Positions 41,678 to 50,445 of a stretch of 64,000 nucleotides of DNA are shown here, piece after piece. The position numbers and the translations under genes are program-made. Each line of letters begins with the position of its first letter. Within the stretch, counting starts at the first letter, position 1. Under the pieces are notes generated by a model. The model was given only the letters and a program-made list of their open reading frames with translations. It had not been told where the DNA came from and did not search any database. The stretch comes from Oscillospiraceae bacterium (GTDB lineage Bacteria; Bacillota; Clostridia; Oscillospirales; Oscillospiraceae), in NCBI GenBank assembly GCA_916988195.3, contig CAKASQ030000017.1:61396-125395 (forward strand). The letters are read 5' to 3'.

Positions 41678-42493
41678 TCACCTTCCTTTCCTGCGTACAG
41701 CACGCTTTCCTTTTCCCTTGGAATTTGCCTGTTTACGGGATTTTATTTCTTTTTTGTTACTGGACATCAGTAACAACAGCACCGCCCAGAGAACCATGAT
41801 GCCAACCCCAATGACTGCCAGCAAAGGATTCGGGGCTGTGGTTGTTCCGGCATATCCACTCATGTCAAAGCCCACTAAAATCAGCGCAGCAGAAAACGGA
41901 TAGATGCTGGCAAGGATACCGCCTTTGAAGAACAGCATGCTATATCCAAGGAAAAACGCCAGAATGGAACCTCCCAGATATGCCCCTCGGATCTGCCCAA
42001 AAATCAAGATCAGCGGCATACAGACCAAATAGGTCGTCAGAGCTGCCAACACGATCTGTGTACCTCCATGAAAAAACACTTCCACTGTCAGTCCCGATAA
42101 TCCAACCGTCAATCCAGTAATCAAGGTAACGCCAACGCTGTATATTCCCAGCAGGACTGCAAAAATCCCGACCCAAAAGAGCTTAGCTCCCAGCATTTTC
42201 GGCATGGAAACAGGAATTGTCATGATGTTTTTCAGCGTATCATGGGTGGATTCTCTGTCAATCAGCCAGCTGCCAATCATCACCAGTGAAATCGGAAAAA
42301 ACATCTGCGTATTGCCCCAGACAACATTCTCAAACAGAGTGGAAAAATCATAGTTTGGATTTCGGTACTCCGCCTCCACAATCAGCAGGCTCCCATATTG
42401 CACCAACGGACAGAGTGCAAGCGCCACCAGCCCCACCCAAAGTATTTGGCACCGGCGTAGCTTGAGCAATTCTGCTTTTAATAAATCCCACAT
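41678..42493 (-). CDS. ABC-2-type permease (lantibiotic-immunity-like)
   Basis: 271 residues with about six membrane helices; N terminus MWDLLKAELLKLRRCQILWV is typical of EpiE/MutG/CprC-type permeases, as are STHDTLKNIMTIPVSMPKML (~85-105) and a basic C-terminal tail. In intact systems two such permeases pair with one ATPase to remove lantibiotic-like peptides. Here the ATPase gene is missing because of the upstream deletion, so the transporter is probably dead unless another ATPase serves it. Confidence 0.75.
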   Translation of the reverse strand: MWDLLKAELLKLRRCQILWVGLVALALCPLVQYGSLLIVEAEYRNPNYDFSTLFENVVWGNTQMFFPISLVMIGSWLIDRESTHDTLKNIMTIPVSMPKMLGAKLFWVGIFAVLLGIYSVGVTLITGLTVGLSGLTVEVFFHGGTQIVLAALTTYLVCMPLILIFGQIRGAYLGGSILAFFLGYSMLFFKGGILASIYPFSAALILVGFDMSGYAGTTTAPNPLLAVIGVGIMVLWAVLLLLMSSNKKEIKSRKQANSKGKGKRAVRRKGR

Positions 42494-42505
42494 AATTACA
42501 CCCCC

Positions 42506-42990
42506 TTAGATTTCCTGGCGCCGGTAAACCAACGCAATCAGCGCAAGAAATACAACGGCTTCCACAACAATCACACCGAACACCTGAACACCATTCAGAA
42601 AATACGGACTGATCCGTTCCAACAAGTCTGCCAATTCCGCACTGGTCTGGCTTTGGTCATAAAATTGGAAGGTCCAGCGGAAAGCCAGCGGTCCCGGAAA
42701 CAGGGTTCCGATATTCAAACCAAAAGGCTGTGTGAGGAACGCATCGCTCATCGAAAGGATATAATTTGCAGTCGTATAGAAAAAGGTAATCACGACCGAC
42801 ACGATATAGTTTTTATTAAGAAGAACAACGAGCAGGATACATGGAAGTGCGCCTACCCACATAATCAGCCCTTCTTCTATCCCAACGCCAAACAAGATCC
42901 AAAACCCAACCGGCTCCCAGCCCTGAAACAGCAAAACCGCAAGATTTACCAATCCTCCAACTGCCATAAAGCCAACGGCAAACAATTATA
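42506..42990 (-). pseudogene. Second ABC permease, N-terminally truncated
   Basis: The frame keeps about 160 residues (FAVGFMAVGGLVNLAVLLFQ to LIALVYRRQEI), four to five membrane helices, whereas family members have ~250. Upstream of 42990 the sequence switches to the 3' end of the histidine-kinase gene, so the first ~90 residues and the start codon are gone. The remaining frame starts only with a TTG without ribosome site. Confidence 0.75.
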
Positions 42991-43841
42991 CTCCCACCCA
43001 TCTTTTCTACAAGCTGATGGACAATAGAAAGACCAAGTCCGCTGCCTTTTTCAGAGCGTCCTTTGTCACACTTATAGAGCCGTTCAAAAATGTGTTTCAA
43101 ATCTTCCTTCTCAATTCCCACTCCATTATCCGCCAGCAGCAGCTCCATGTTATTTTCCTTCTTTGACAGGGCAATTTTGATTTTGTCTGCATGGCTGTGA
43201 GCAATTACATTTTGAATGAGATTGTTGACGATCCTCATATAGCTGTCCATATCCAATCTTACCCGGACAGGCTGTTCGGGAATATCGATGTCATACTCAA
43301 CCTGTTTATCCTCAAAAATCGGTATCCAGTCAATGAGGATATTTCTTGTCAGCTCTGCGGCCTCAACGCTCTGGATCTCCAAAGCAAACTCGTTTGAATT
43401 TAACTTGAACCAGTCAAAGAGTACATCAATATATTCTTTCAGATCATGGGCTTTCCGGCGGGCGGTTTCAATATAATCATCCCGGTCTTTTCCTGTGACC
43501 AGTCCTTTGTGTGCAGCGTCAAGATACCCAATCAGAGTAGTAAGGGGCGTTCGCACATCGTGGGAAAGGCTCGTCATAAGCTGGCGGTTGGTTTCTTCTG
43601 TCTGCCGTACAGTTGAAAGTCTGCTTTCATAGGCCACAACGATCTCGTTGATTTCATAGGCAAGAGGTGCTGTCAGTTCATTTGTTGCAGATAGAATACG
43701 CCGGTTGCCATTTCCGTCTTTCACATCAACCAGTGCATCGGTCATTTCTGCGATTTGCTTTTTTACGCGCCGAATGAGAACGATGGAAGTCAATACAGCC
43801 ACAACAGCAATCACAATGGACAAGAATACGATAATTTCCAT
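42991..43841 (-). pseudogene. Sensor histidine kinase, C-terminally truncated by deletion
   Basis: Two-helix-type kinase of the BceS/CprK/LanK kind: TM near residues 3-22, H-box SLSHDVRTPLTTLIGY (~92), N-box NNLIQNVIAHSHADK (~212), G-box SEKGSGLGLSIVHQ (~265). After LVEKMGGSI the normal ending (about 20 residues) is replaced by out-of-frame permease sequence running on to 42816. Catalytic boxes remain, so activity is not excluded. A single deletion explains loss of the kinase tail, the whole ATPase gene and the 5' end of the permease. Confidence 0.75.
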
Positions 43842-43846
43842 GCTGA

Positions 43847-44539
43847 CTACACCTCCTTATTAAACCGGTAGCCAATCCCTTTGACCGTTTGTATATACTT
43901 TGGGCTTGAAGGATTGACTTCTAATTTTTTACGAAGTCGGCTGATAATCGCCATAATGTTACTGTCATCATAGAAATATTCTTCGCCCCAAACTTCCTCA
44001 TAAATCTGCTGTTTTGTCAAAATTTTCCCTTGATGCTTTGCACAGTACAGGAGCAAATCAAATTCCTTTGGTGGAAGTTCAAAAGTGCCATTTTCCGTCG
44101 TAACAGAACGATTTTCAAGGTCAATTTGCAATCCATCAAAATCCAGTTTTTGCACAGCTCCGGCTTGATGATTAAAACGGGTGTAGCGGCGAATGAGGGA
44201 CGCAATACGGGCAATCAGTTCGTCCATATCAAACGGTTTTGTCAGATAATCGTCCGCCCCGGCTCGTAAGCCCCGCACTTTAGAAATGCTGTCATTTTTG
44301 GATGTGAACATCAAAATCGGCAGGCTGTTCTCTTTGCGGATTTCTTCCAGCGTTTCAAAGCCATCCATACCGGGCATCATCACATCCAGCACTACAAGCT
44401 GGTATTCCTGCTCTTTTAATTTCTGTAAACCCTCTTTTCCAGTATTACAAAAATCAGCTTCTATGTTTTCTGCTTGTACGCTGCGTTTAATCAAAGCACA
44501 CAGTTCTCTGTCATCATCTATAATCAGGATTTTATTCAT
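43847..44539 (-). CDS. OmpR-family response regulator (IME)
   Basis: 230 residues. Receiver with DDDRELCAL acidic pair, phospho-acceptor Asp in QLVVLDVMMPGMDGFE (~51), Thr/Lys in LPILMFTSKND and YLTKPFDMDEL; winged-helix C terminus with FELPPKEFDLLLYCAKHQG and SNIMAIISRLRKKLEV. Partner of the truncated kinase, 5 bp downstream. Resembles CprR/LanR-type regulators of peptide-antibiotic resistance. Start ATG 44539 with GGAGTTGCG. Confidence 0.88.
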   Translation of the reverse strand: MNKILIIDDDRELCALIKRSVQAENIEADFCNTGKEGLQKLKEQEYQLVVLDVMMPGMDGFETLEEIRKENSLPILMFTSKNDSISKVRGLRAGADDYLTKPFDMDELIARIASLIRRYTRFNHQAGAVQKLDFDGLQIDLENRSVTTENGTFELPPKEFDLLLYCAKHQGKILTKQQIYEEVWGEEYFYDDSNIMAIISRLRKKLEVNPSSPKYIQTVKGIGYRFNKEV

Positions 44540-44720
44540 GGCGCAACTCCTTCCCTTGTTTTGTCCTTCCGTCAATCGGCTTTTCTGTGTTCTTTGGGAT
44601 CAGCCAAACACCAGCCATCTTCACAGCGCCGGGGATGCGCCCTCCGGCGCAATAATAATTTACCCTACGAGGTGTCACGCCCCACTTTTCGGCGGCCTCT
44701 TTCAATGTCATATAGTCCAT
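44532..44720 (-). CDS. Small helix-turn-helix protein (excisionase/MerR-like)
   Basis: 62 residues: MTLKEAAEKWGVTPRRVNYY, then CAGGRIPGAVKMAGVWLIPK, the winged-HTH pattern of DNA-binding excisionase-like proteins widespread in Firmicutes mobile elements. GGAGGTGCG seven bases before ATG 44720. It overlaps the response-regulator start by 8 bp, so it heads that operon. Confidence 0.75.
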   Translation of the reverse strand: MDYMTLKEAAEKWGVTPRRVNYYCAGGRIPGAVKMAGVWLIPKNTEKPIDGRTKQGKELRHE

Positions 44721-44864
44721 TTCGCACCTCCACAGAGTACATTATAGTTCTCTTTCTCGAACAATGCAAGGAACGAAATGTGAATTATAAACTTCAACCA
44801 ACCTGCATATAGCAACATTCCACGGACAAAGTATGAATTATACAATGTAACTGGGTGATGTTAT

Positions 44865-45233
44865 ATGGCGAAAGTTGAAGATTGTCCCGGTTTTGAAACC
44901 TTCGGTGCAGATGTCAAAGCCGCACGAGAGGCAAAGCGTTTGGCACGAAAAACATTGGCAGAAATGGTTGGGATTGAATGGCGGTATCTTGCCAACATTG
45001 AGAATCAAGGTGCGATTCCGAGCCTGCCTGTGATGATCCAGTTGATTAAGGTCTGCGGACTTCCCGTAGAGCGATATTTTAACCCGGAGATCATGCGGGA
45101 AGAAAGCGCACAGCGGCAGCGGGTCAGCCACAAGCTGAAGCTCTGTCCTGAACAATACCTGCCGATTATCGAAGGTGCCATAGACGGGGCGCTCAAAATG
45201 GAACAGACTGCGAAGCAGAAGGAGGACGCATAA
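44865..45233 (+). CDS. Xre-family helix-turn-helix regulator (IME)
   Basis: 122 residues with a Cro/CI HTH at ~12-70 (GADVKAAREAKRLARKTLAE, MVGIEWRYLANIENQGAIPS) and a helical tail. Divergent from the two-component operon, the same arrangement as the ICE gene 17693-18055. The 144 bp AT-rich gap upstream probably holds both promoters. Confidence 0.82.
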   Translation: MAKVEDCPGFETFGADVKAAREAKRLARKTLAEMVGIEWRYLANIENQGAIPSLPVMIQLIKVCGLPVERYFNPEIMREESAQRQRVSHKLKLCPEQYLPIIEGAIDGALKMEQTAKQKEDA

Positions 45234-45260
45234 TCGCGGCCTCCTTCTGGCATTTCTATA

Positions 45261-45560
45261 TCAAGGTTCCCGGCACTTTTCCAAAAGTTCCCGACACCTC
45301 TGCTGGATTTCTCCGGTTTCTGTCACAGTCAGCTCGCGGTCATTTCCGGTAATCTTATCTTCCAGAAAGTTAGCGTATGTACTCAACAAAGCGTTCCGTA
45401 AATCCTCCGGGGTTTTCTGTATCTCGGCGCTGTACCAGTCATTCCGGTGGGGCTCCCATGCCATCAATGTATAACCGTGGCTGGTCTGAACCACCTCATA
45501 CAAAGGGTCATCATCCAGATATGCCTGAAACACTTTCAAAACCTTTTCAAAGGTCAGCAT
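45261..45560 (-). CDS. Hypothetical IME protein, 99 aa
   Basis: MLTFEKVLKVFQAYLDDDPL start with GGAGGTGCGGG upstream; continues EVVQTSHGYTLMAWEPHRND and ends with a Glu/Arg-rich helix. Convergent with the Xre-type gene and just downstream of TnpV. Function not recognised. Confidence 0.6.
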   Translation of the reverse strand: MLTFEKVLKVFQAYLDDDPLYEVVQTSHGYTLMAWEPHRNDWYSAEIQKTPEDLRNALLSTYANFLEDKITGNDRELTVTETGEIQQRCRELLEKCREP

Positions 45561-45576
45561 TTCCCGCACCTCCCAT

Positions 45577-45936
45577 TCAGCTGCAAATCAGTTCCCTGAT
45601 TAAAATTTCCTCAATCTGTGCCGTTAATGTGTTCATCAGCCCCACCCAACGCATAGGGTGACAGGCTTTCAGTTCTTCCGTGACACCCGCAACTTCCATC
45701 ATGTGAGGCAACATGGTTTCCACACGCCCCTGTGCTGTCCGCTCAATCTCTAACAGGTGTGGATACAGCTTCTCGCTCATCAGCAGATGGTTGTAGAGAA
45801 TGGGGCGATGTTCCTTTAGGTAGGATTTTCGCATTCTGCCGTACTTGCCGATAGAAGTTTCCGGCTGTTCAGAAAGTTTTAGGTTGGGTATATCATAATC
45901 TCCACAACGAATGTAAGTCAACTTACTCATATTCAT
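45577..45936 (-). CDS. tnpV: TnpV, transposon-encoded protein
   Basis: 119 residues with the TnpV pattern: LTYIRCGDYDIPNLKLSEQP, IGKYGRMRKSYLKEHRPILY and a C-terminal HPMRWVGLMNTLTAQIEEIL. Found directly downstream of TnpX in Tn4451-like elements, as here (20 bp gap). Exact role unknown. Confidence 0.8.
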   Translation of the reverse strand: MNMSKLTYIRCGDYDIPNLKLSEQPETSIGKYGRMRKSYLKEHRPILYNHLLMSEKLYPHLLEIERTAQGRVETMLPHMMEVAGVTEELKACHPMRWVGLMNTLTAQIEEILIRELICS

Positions 45937-45956
45937 TCTCCTTTGCTTCGTGATGA

Positions 45957-47837
45957 TTAGACTGCTGCGCTGGCTGCTATGCTGCCTTTGCGTGGTTCTT
46001 CTTTCGGCAGCTGTCCGACAGTAGAAAAAACGCCTTTTTTCATATCCTCAGCCCGGATCAGGGCTTTCTTAGCGTCCATTTCCGCTTTTTTCTTCGCCTT
46101 GATTTTGTCCTCATACCGTTTCTGTGCGCCGCTGGCTTTCCGCTTCAAATAATTCTGATGAAGCCTGTCCTTGCGTTCTTCTTTTTTCCGCAGTTCTTCC
46201 TGTTCCTCCGGGGTTAAAGGAACCGGCTGTAAGGATGGTGGGATATAGCGTCCTAAAAAATTGAAGTAGATTTCAATTTCCTGCGTGGTGTCCTGACTGC
46301 CTTTTCGGGCGCGTTCGTGGACAAGGATTTTCTCTACAAACTCATTGAGCATGGTGTTTGTCAGCGTGTCAAAATTCTCGTATTTATCAATCAGGGCTAT
46401 AAATTTCTCCGCTGATTTCTGGCTTTGCTCGTAGCCGGTAACAGCCTTTTCCAGCTCCGCAATTTCAATCTCAAGTGCGTCCTGCTCTTTGGCATACTGT
46501 GCATCAAGCGCCCTATATCGTGCATCCGGCAGCTTGCCGAGGACATTGTCCTCATAGATTTTGCAAATCAGTTTTTCCAGTTCTCCGGCTCTCTTTTGAG
46601 CAGCGGCCAGACGCCTGCGCTTTTTCGCTATATCGGCACTCTGTTGGGCAACCTGCGTTTCCTGAACGGTGTGAATAAATTCCGTCCGGTCATTTTTGGA
46701 ATATTCAGCGATAGCCCGGAGCGTGTCGGAAACCAATGTCAGAACAGCACTCTCATTGATACGGTGTTGTGTATGGCATAGTGTCCCACACGGAACTTTG
46801 GTATAATTGGAACAGGTATATTGAGAAATCCTCTTGCCATTGTTGGTGCGGTGGACATACATCTTGCCGCCGCAATCGGCACAATAGAGCAATCCTGTGA
46901 GGGGAGCCGCTTCGCCCCAGCCGTTTGGATAACGCCGTACATTGCTGCGGATTTTCTGCGCCAAATCAAAGGTCTGCTGGTCGATAATGGCTTCATGGGT
47001 ATTCTCAAAGATCGTCCATTCGTCCTCAGAAACATAGTGGCTTTTCTTATCCTTAAAGTGCTTGCGGGTCTTGAAATTGATGGTATGCCCTAAATACTCT
47101 CGTTTTTTCAAAATGTTCACGATGGTAGATGATCCCCATCCATAGGGGTCTTTGACCGGCTTTGAACGGTTCACACCCTCGTTGAAGCGGGCAAGGTGTA
47201 CGACAGGAATTTCAATCCGGTCTGTGGATAATTTGCAGGCGATCTGATAAGGCCCATATCCCTCCAGCGTGAGGGAGAAGATACGGCGTACCACTTCGGT
47301 GGCTTCCTCATCTACCAGCCAATGCTCCCGCTTTTCGTCCCATAAGTAGCCGTAAATCACGGTGCCGGTCAGGTGCTTGCCGCTCATACCTTTTGACTTA
47401 AACACAGAACGGATTTTCCGGCTGGTATCACGGGCGTAAAATTCATTCATGATGTTGCGGAACGGGGTAAAATCGTCATCGCCTTTCAGACTGTCCACAC
47501 CGTCGTTAATGGCAATCAGACGAACACCACGCTGCCGCAAAACCTCCATAACCTGACCGACCTTCAGATAGTCGCGCCCTAACCGGCTCATGTCCTTGAT
47601 GACGATTGCCTCTACACGCCCTGCCTCCACTTCCTCCATCATCGCCAAAAATCCGGGGCGGTCAAACCGGGTGCCTGAGATACCGTCATCTGTAAAATGC
47701 GTAGGATTTGGCAGCCCGTTCCGGCGAGCAAAATCCTCCAACATCTGTTTTTGGTTGGATATGGAATTGCTCTCGCCCTGTAACTCATCGTCCCGGCTCA
47801 GGCGCTCGTACAGTGGGGTAATTTTTTCATTTCTCAT
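45957..47837 (-). CDS. tnpX: TnpX-like large serine recombinase (IME integrase)
   Basis: 626 residues. Catalytic Ser14 in LYERLSRDDELQG, DDGISGTRFDRPGF and IVIKDMSRLGRDYLKVGQVM in the resolvase domain; recombinase domain; zinc ribbon YCADCGGKMYVHRT (~325) with the paired cysteines at YTCSNY; long coiled coil; Lys-rich C terminus. AGGAGGTACAG precedes ATG 47837. The gene begins about 90 bp inside the right IME junction. It should integrate and excise the IME at the virD4 site with a GG/CC core. Confidence 0.93.
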   Translation of the reverse strand: MRNEKITPLYERLSRDDELQGESNSISNQKQMLEDFARRNGLPNPTHFTDDGISGTRFDRPGFLAMMEEVEAGRVEAIVIKDMSRLGRDYLKVGQVMEVLRQRGVRLIAINDGVDSLKGDDDFTPFRNIMNEFYARDTSRKIRSVFKSKGMSGKHLTGTVIYGYLWDEKREHWLVDEEATEVVRRIFSLTLEGYGPYQIACKLSTDRIEIPVVHLARFNEGVNRSKPVKDPYGWGSSTIVNILKKREYLGHTINFKTRKHFKDKKSHYVSEDEWTIFENTHEAIIDQQTFDLAQKIRSNVRRYPNGWGEAAPLTGLLYCADCGGKMYVHRTNNGKRISQYTCSNYTKVPCGTLCHTQHRINESAVLTLVSDTLRAIAEYSKNDRTEFIHTVQETQVAQQSADIAKKRRRLAAAQKRAGELEKLICKIYEDNVLGKLPDARYRALDAQYAKEQDALEIEIAELEKAVTGYEQSQKSAEKFIALIDKYENFDTLTNTMLNEFVEKILVHERARKGSQDTTQEIEIYFNFLGRYIPPSLQPVPLTPEEQEELRKKEERKDRLHQNYLKRKASGAQKRYEDKIKAKKKAEMDAKKALIRAEDMKKGVFSTVGQLPKEEPRKGSIAASAAV

Positions 47838-47859
47838 GGCTGTACCTCCTGAAACAAAA

Positions 47860-47922
47860 ATGCTCTAAGTGATTGCTTCACTAACCATGACAAAATCATG
47901 ATTAAGAAGTCACTTAGAGCAT
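47860..47922. repeat. Inverted repeat between TnpX and the IME right junction
   Basis: ATGCTCTAAGTGA (47860-47872) is matched in inverse by TCACTTAGAGCAT (47910-47922), 7 bp inside the junction. A recombinase-binding or tnpX-promoter role is likely; the equivalent sequence was not seen at the left end. Confidence 0.7.
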
Positions 47923-48881
47923 ATATCACCGCTGGCCAATTTGTACTTTTTATACTGTTTGACCGCGAAGCAATCCGGCTTGCGCTTTTCGAGCCCGGCA
48001 AACATATAGTCCACCGCGTTCATAAAATCCTCGTCATCCTCCTTGACCTCCATGCCGGAAATCATATCCACAAGGGTATTCATGTTCCGATCCTCGGCAG
48101 GCCCCTCGAAAATGATGTAGGCAATCAGGGCGCAGTACAAAAGCGTTTCCGATTTTGTCCAGAATGGATCGCCTTCCTTGCCTTCGCCCTTGGTGTTGGA
48201 AATCAGAGCATCCACGAATTTCAGAATATCGGCCTCGTTGCGGATATACGCCAGCGGGTTATAGTGCATGGATTTTGAAAAATCTATGCTGTTGAATACC
48301 TTGATTTTGTACCCGCGTTTTTGCAGGAACCCCCCGACCTGTCCCAGCACACCACCTTTCGGATCGACCACCACATAAGAGGAATGAGCCTGTAAAAGCT
48401 GGGGCGTAAGCCAGAAGCGGGTTTTGCCGGAGCCGGACGAGCCGATAATGCAGCAATTCAGGTTTCGGGCATTTGCGGGGATTTTCGGACGGGTATTCAT
48501 CGTGAGAAACTCTGTCCCGGTCAAAATCACGTTGTTTTCAAACTTCGGATCAACAAACGGTTTGATGTCCTTTTCCGTTCCCCACCGGGCGCTGCCGTAT
48601 TCTGCATCCCGCCGAAACTTCTTAGCGTTCTTGCTTTTGAAATAGATCAGCAGCCGGAAACCAACGGCTCCCACAATACCGACAAGCCAATCCAGCGGGG
48701 CAAGACCGGGTGCAAAGTCAGCAAAGGCCGGGCCAATCGTCTGGCCCAGCCCGATGAGCTTATGTGCAAAATCGTTACCCGCCGCCAGCCGGTAGGCCGT
48801 TCCCAGCTTGAGGAACGCCCACAGGATGAACAGATAGGGAATGTTCAGAATGAGATATTTTCTAATCTTATCTGTCCTCAT
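47910..48881 (-). pseudogene. virD4: virD4 coupling-protein gene, 5' part, split off by the IME
   Basis: Start ATG 48881 with GGAGGTGG. Two N-terminal membrane helices (YLILNIPYLFILWAFLKLG; PLDWLVGIVGAVGFRLLIYF), GSARWGTEKDIKPF, then Walker A CCIIGSSGSGKTRFW (~145) and VVVDPKGGVLGQVGGFLQKR. Frame is native up to KYKLASG (47931) and then reads five IME-encoded residues to a stop. It lacks Walker B, found in 32798-33682. Overlaps the PcfB stop by 14 bp. Confidence 0.9.
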
Positions 48882-49347
48882 GGGCCACCTCCTTTGCATG
48901 TTCTTTCTGTTTCGGCTTTTCTTTGGAAAGCTGATCCGCCGCCTGTTGCAGTTGTTCTCGGATGGGAACTCGGTTCGATTTTGCTTTGCTTAACACCTTC
49001 CGGGAATACTCAGAAAAGCAGGCGGTCATTGCGTCTGCCTGTCCAGCCTTGAAAAACAACAGGTATTTGTCCGGCCCGATTTTATAGAACGCATAGTCTA
49101 CATTCCATTTCCGGGCCACACGGTCAAAGGACTTGGCATCCCCGGATAGCTCGATGCTGTTTGTGGATGTACCGTGTGCCATGAGCTTTCGCACACTTTG
49201 CTTGCCGTGTGGTGTTTGCCGCCCACGGTATGCCTTGCGGATCTTCCGCCCCACCATACCCAGCACATACGCCAGTCCCCGCGCCGTCAGCTTGGTTGTT
49301 TTTACGGATATGGCTATCGTGCGCCGGGAAATATCTTCATCAATCAG
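48868..49347 (-). CDS. PcfB-like conjugation protein
   Basis: About 159 residues. Core: SVKTTKLTARGLAYVLGMVG, then GKQSVRKLMAHGTSTNSIEL and RKWNVDYAFYKIGPDKYLLF, as in PcfB/TcpC-type relaxosome proteins that help present the relaxase to VirD4. No ATG is available at the conserved start; a CTG at 49347 follows GGAGG at good spacing, while the first ATG/GTG codons lie inside the conserved part. It directly precedes virD4 (14 bp overlap). Palindrome copy 11 is 16 bp upstream of the likely start. Confidence 0.75.
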   Translation of the reverse strand: MIDEDISRRTIAISVKTTKLTARGLAYVLGMVGRKIRKAYRGRQTPHGKQSVRKLMAHGTSTNSIELSGDAKSFDRVARKWNVDYAFYKIGPDKYLLFFKAGQADAMTACFSEYSRKVLSKAKSNRVPIREQLQQAADQLSKEKPKQKEHAKEVAHEDR

Positions 49348-49362
49348 TTACACCGCCTCCTT

Positions 49363-49386
49363 CCTTGGGACAATTTGTCTCGAAGT
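49363..49386. repeat. Dispersed ICE palindrome, copy 11
   Basis: Core GGGACA-ATT-TGTCTC with CGAAGT right flank; between ardA and the pcfB-like gene. Confidence 0.85.
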
Positions 49387-49390
49387 ACCG

Positions 49391-50104
49391 TCACCGATCT
49401 CCACGGTCTTTTTTCTGCATTTGACGGTAGCCCTCCAGCGAAGAACCGTCTATGATTTCCTGATAGGCGGCCATTTGCTCCCGGATAGAGAGCTTCGGGA
49501 AAGAGAATACCTTATGTTCCTTGGGAATATCCTGCAAGCCGTGATACACTTCCACGAAATGATCGCTTTCTTTGACAACATAGCCGCCCGGGGCAAAATG
49601 GCCGTTTTCGTGGATGCAGGCATCCCGGCCATACGCCTCATAATCGAAATACGGTTTTACCTGATCCGGCACATCCAACATTTCCAGATCGTCCACATAA
49701 ATGCGCCCCAGCGTTTCCTCATCGGATACGCCGGGGTAAAAGCCGTAACAGTCCAGATTTTGTGTCAGATTGATGATGTCCCGCACCGAAGAACAGTGAT
49801 CGCCGCTGTCGAGGACGGCCTCCAGTGTTTCCAGCTCCGATGAGGTAAGCTCGGAAAGCAGGCAGGCCAGATGATTAAGCTCGTCCAGATTTTCATACTC
49901 GCTCAAATGGTCATAGAGCCCCAGCACATCCCCATCGAAAGAGGTAATAAAAATTTCCTGATAGCGGACGCCATCCACGCCGATCCGTTTCAAAAGAGCC
50001 TCCACCTCCTGGGCGGTTGTGGGAAATTTCAGTGTTTCACCCACAAGCTGGCCCTCGCTGTACTTTCCGGCGTTGGTAACGTAGGCTTCAAACAGGGTTG
50101 CCAT
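49391..50104 (-). CDS. ardA: ArdA-family antirestriction protein
   Basis: 237 residues, very acidic. ArdA signatures: LFEAYVTNAGKYSEGQLVGE at the N terminus, YQEIFITSFDGDVLGLYDHL (~47-66), ENLDELNHLACLLSEL and a C-terminal FDYEAYGRDACIHENGHFAP. ArdA mimics B-form DNA and blocks type I restriction enzymes during conjugative entry. It shares one base with the stop of the upstream gene region (operon), and its product complements the element's own DNA methylases. Confidence 0.88.
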   Translation of the reverse strand: MATLFEAYVTNAGKYSEGQLVGETLKFPTTAQEVEALLKRIGVDGVRYQEIFITSFDGDVLGLYDHLSEYENLDELNHLACLLSELTSSELETLEAVLDSGDHCSSVRDIINLTQNLDCYGFYPGVSDEETLGRIYVDDLEMLDVPDQVKPYFDYEAYGRDACIHENGHFAPGGYVVKESDHFVEVYHGLQDIPKEHKVFSFPKLSIREQMAAYQEIIDGSSLEGYRQMQKKDRGDR

Positions 50105-50445
50105 TAGCGGCGGCCCTGTCCCTTGACGGTCAGGATGCCCTCAAGGGTTGTTGCCGTAATTCCCAGCCGCTGGGCCACGGCAATATCATTTTTCATGGCT
50201 TCGGTCATACTGTGCCCGCAAACAACCAGCACATGAGAACGGCGGAGCAGGTCACGGCTCATGTCGATGCCGCTTTTATGCTCCTCGGGAACAGCATCAT
50301 TGAGAAACAGGGGCAAGTACAAAGGCGGACAAATAGGAGAAAAGCCTGCCTCATACACGGTGCGGCAATACTGCGCCGCCAGTTCTGCGTTTTCGCTATC
50401 GCCGCCGAGCCATGCAGCGGTGATATAAGCAAGGGGTCGTTTCAT
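50104..50445 (-). CDS. DUF4406-like (nucleoside deoxyribosyltransferase-fold) ICE protein
   Basis: 113 residues: LAYITAAWLGGDSENAELAA, YCRTVYEAGFSPICPPLYLP, IDMSRDLLRRSHVLVVCGHS and MTEAMKNDIAVAQRLGI, a Rossmann-like pattern of DUF4406/DUF7768 proteins found beside ArdA in ICEs. Activity unknown. Last base overlaps the ardA start. A structured non-coding stretch lies upstream. Confidence 0.7.
   Translation of the reverse strand: MKRPLAYITAAWLGGDSENAELAAQYCRTVYEAGFSPICPPLYLPLFLNDAVPEEHKSGIDMSRDLLRRSHVLVVCGHSMTEAMKNDIAVAQRLGITATTLEGILTVKGQGRR

Larger units (their letters stand above)
33683..47930. mobile_element. Tn4451-like integrative mobilizable element inserted in virD4
   Basis: Both junctions share CC (33681-33682 and 47929-47930; GG on the virD4 strand), and joining the flanks there restores the virD4 frame. 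Content: TnpX serine recombinase and TnpV at the right end, TnpW at the left end, MOBQ relaxase with oriT, DUF3847, DnaC-like and replisome-organiser proteins, Cys-rich VLP protein, RelB/YafQ, three small sigma-like regulators and a damaged two-component/ABC-permease module. No secretion genes, so transfer needs a helper, which the host ICE could be. Confidence 0.88.
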
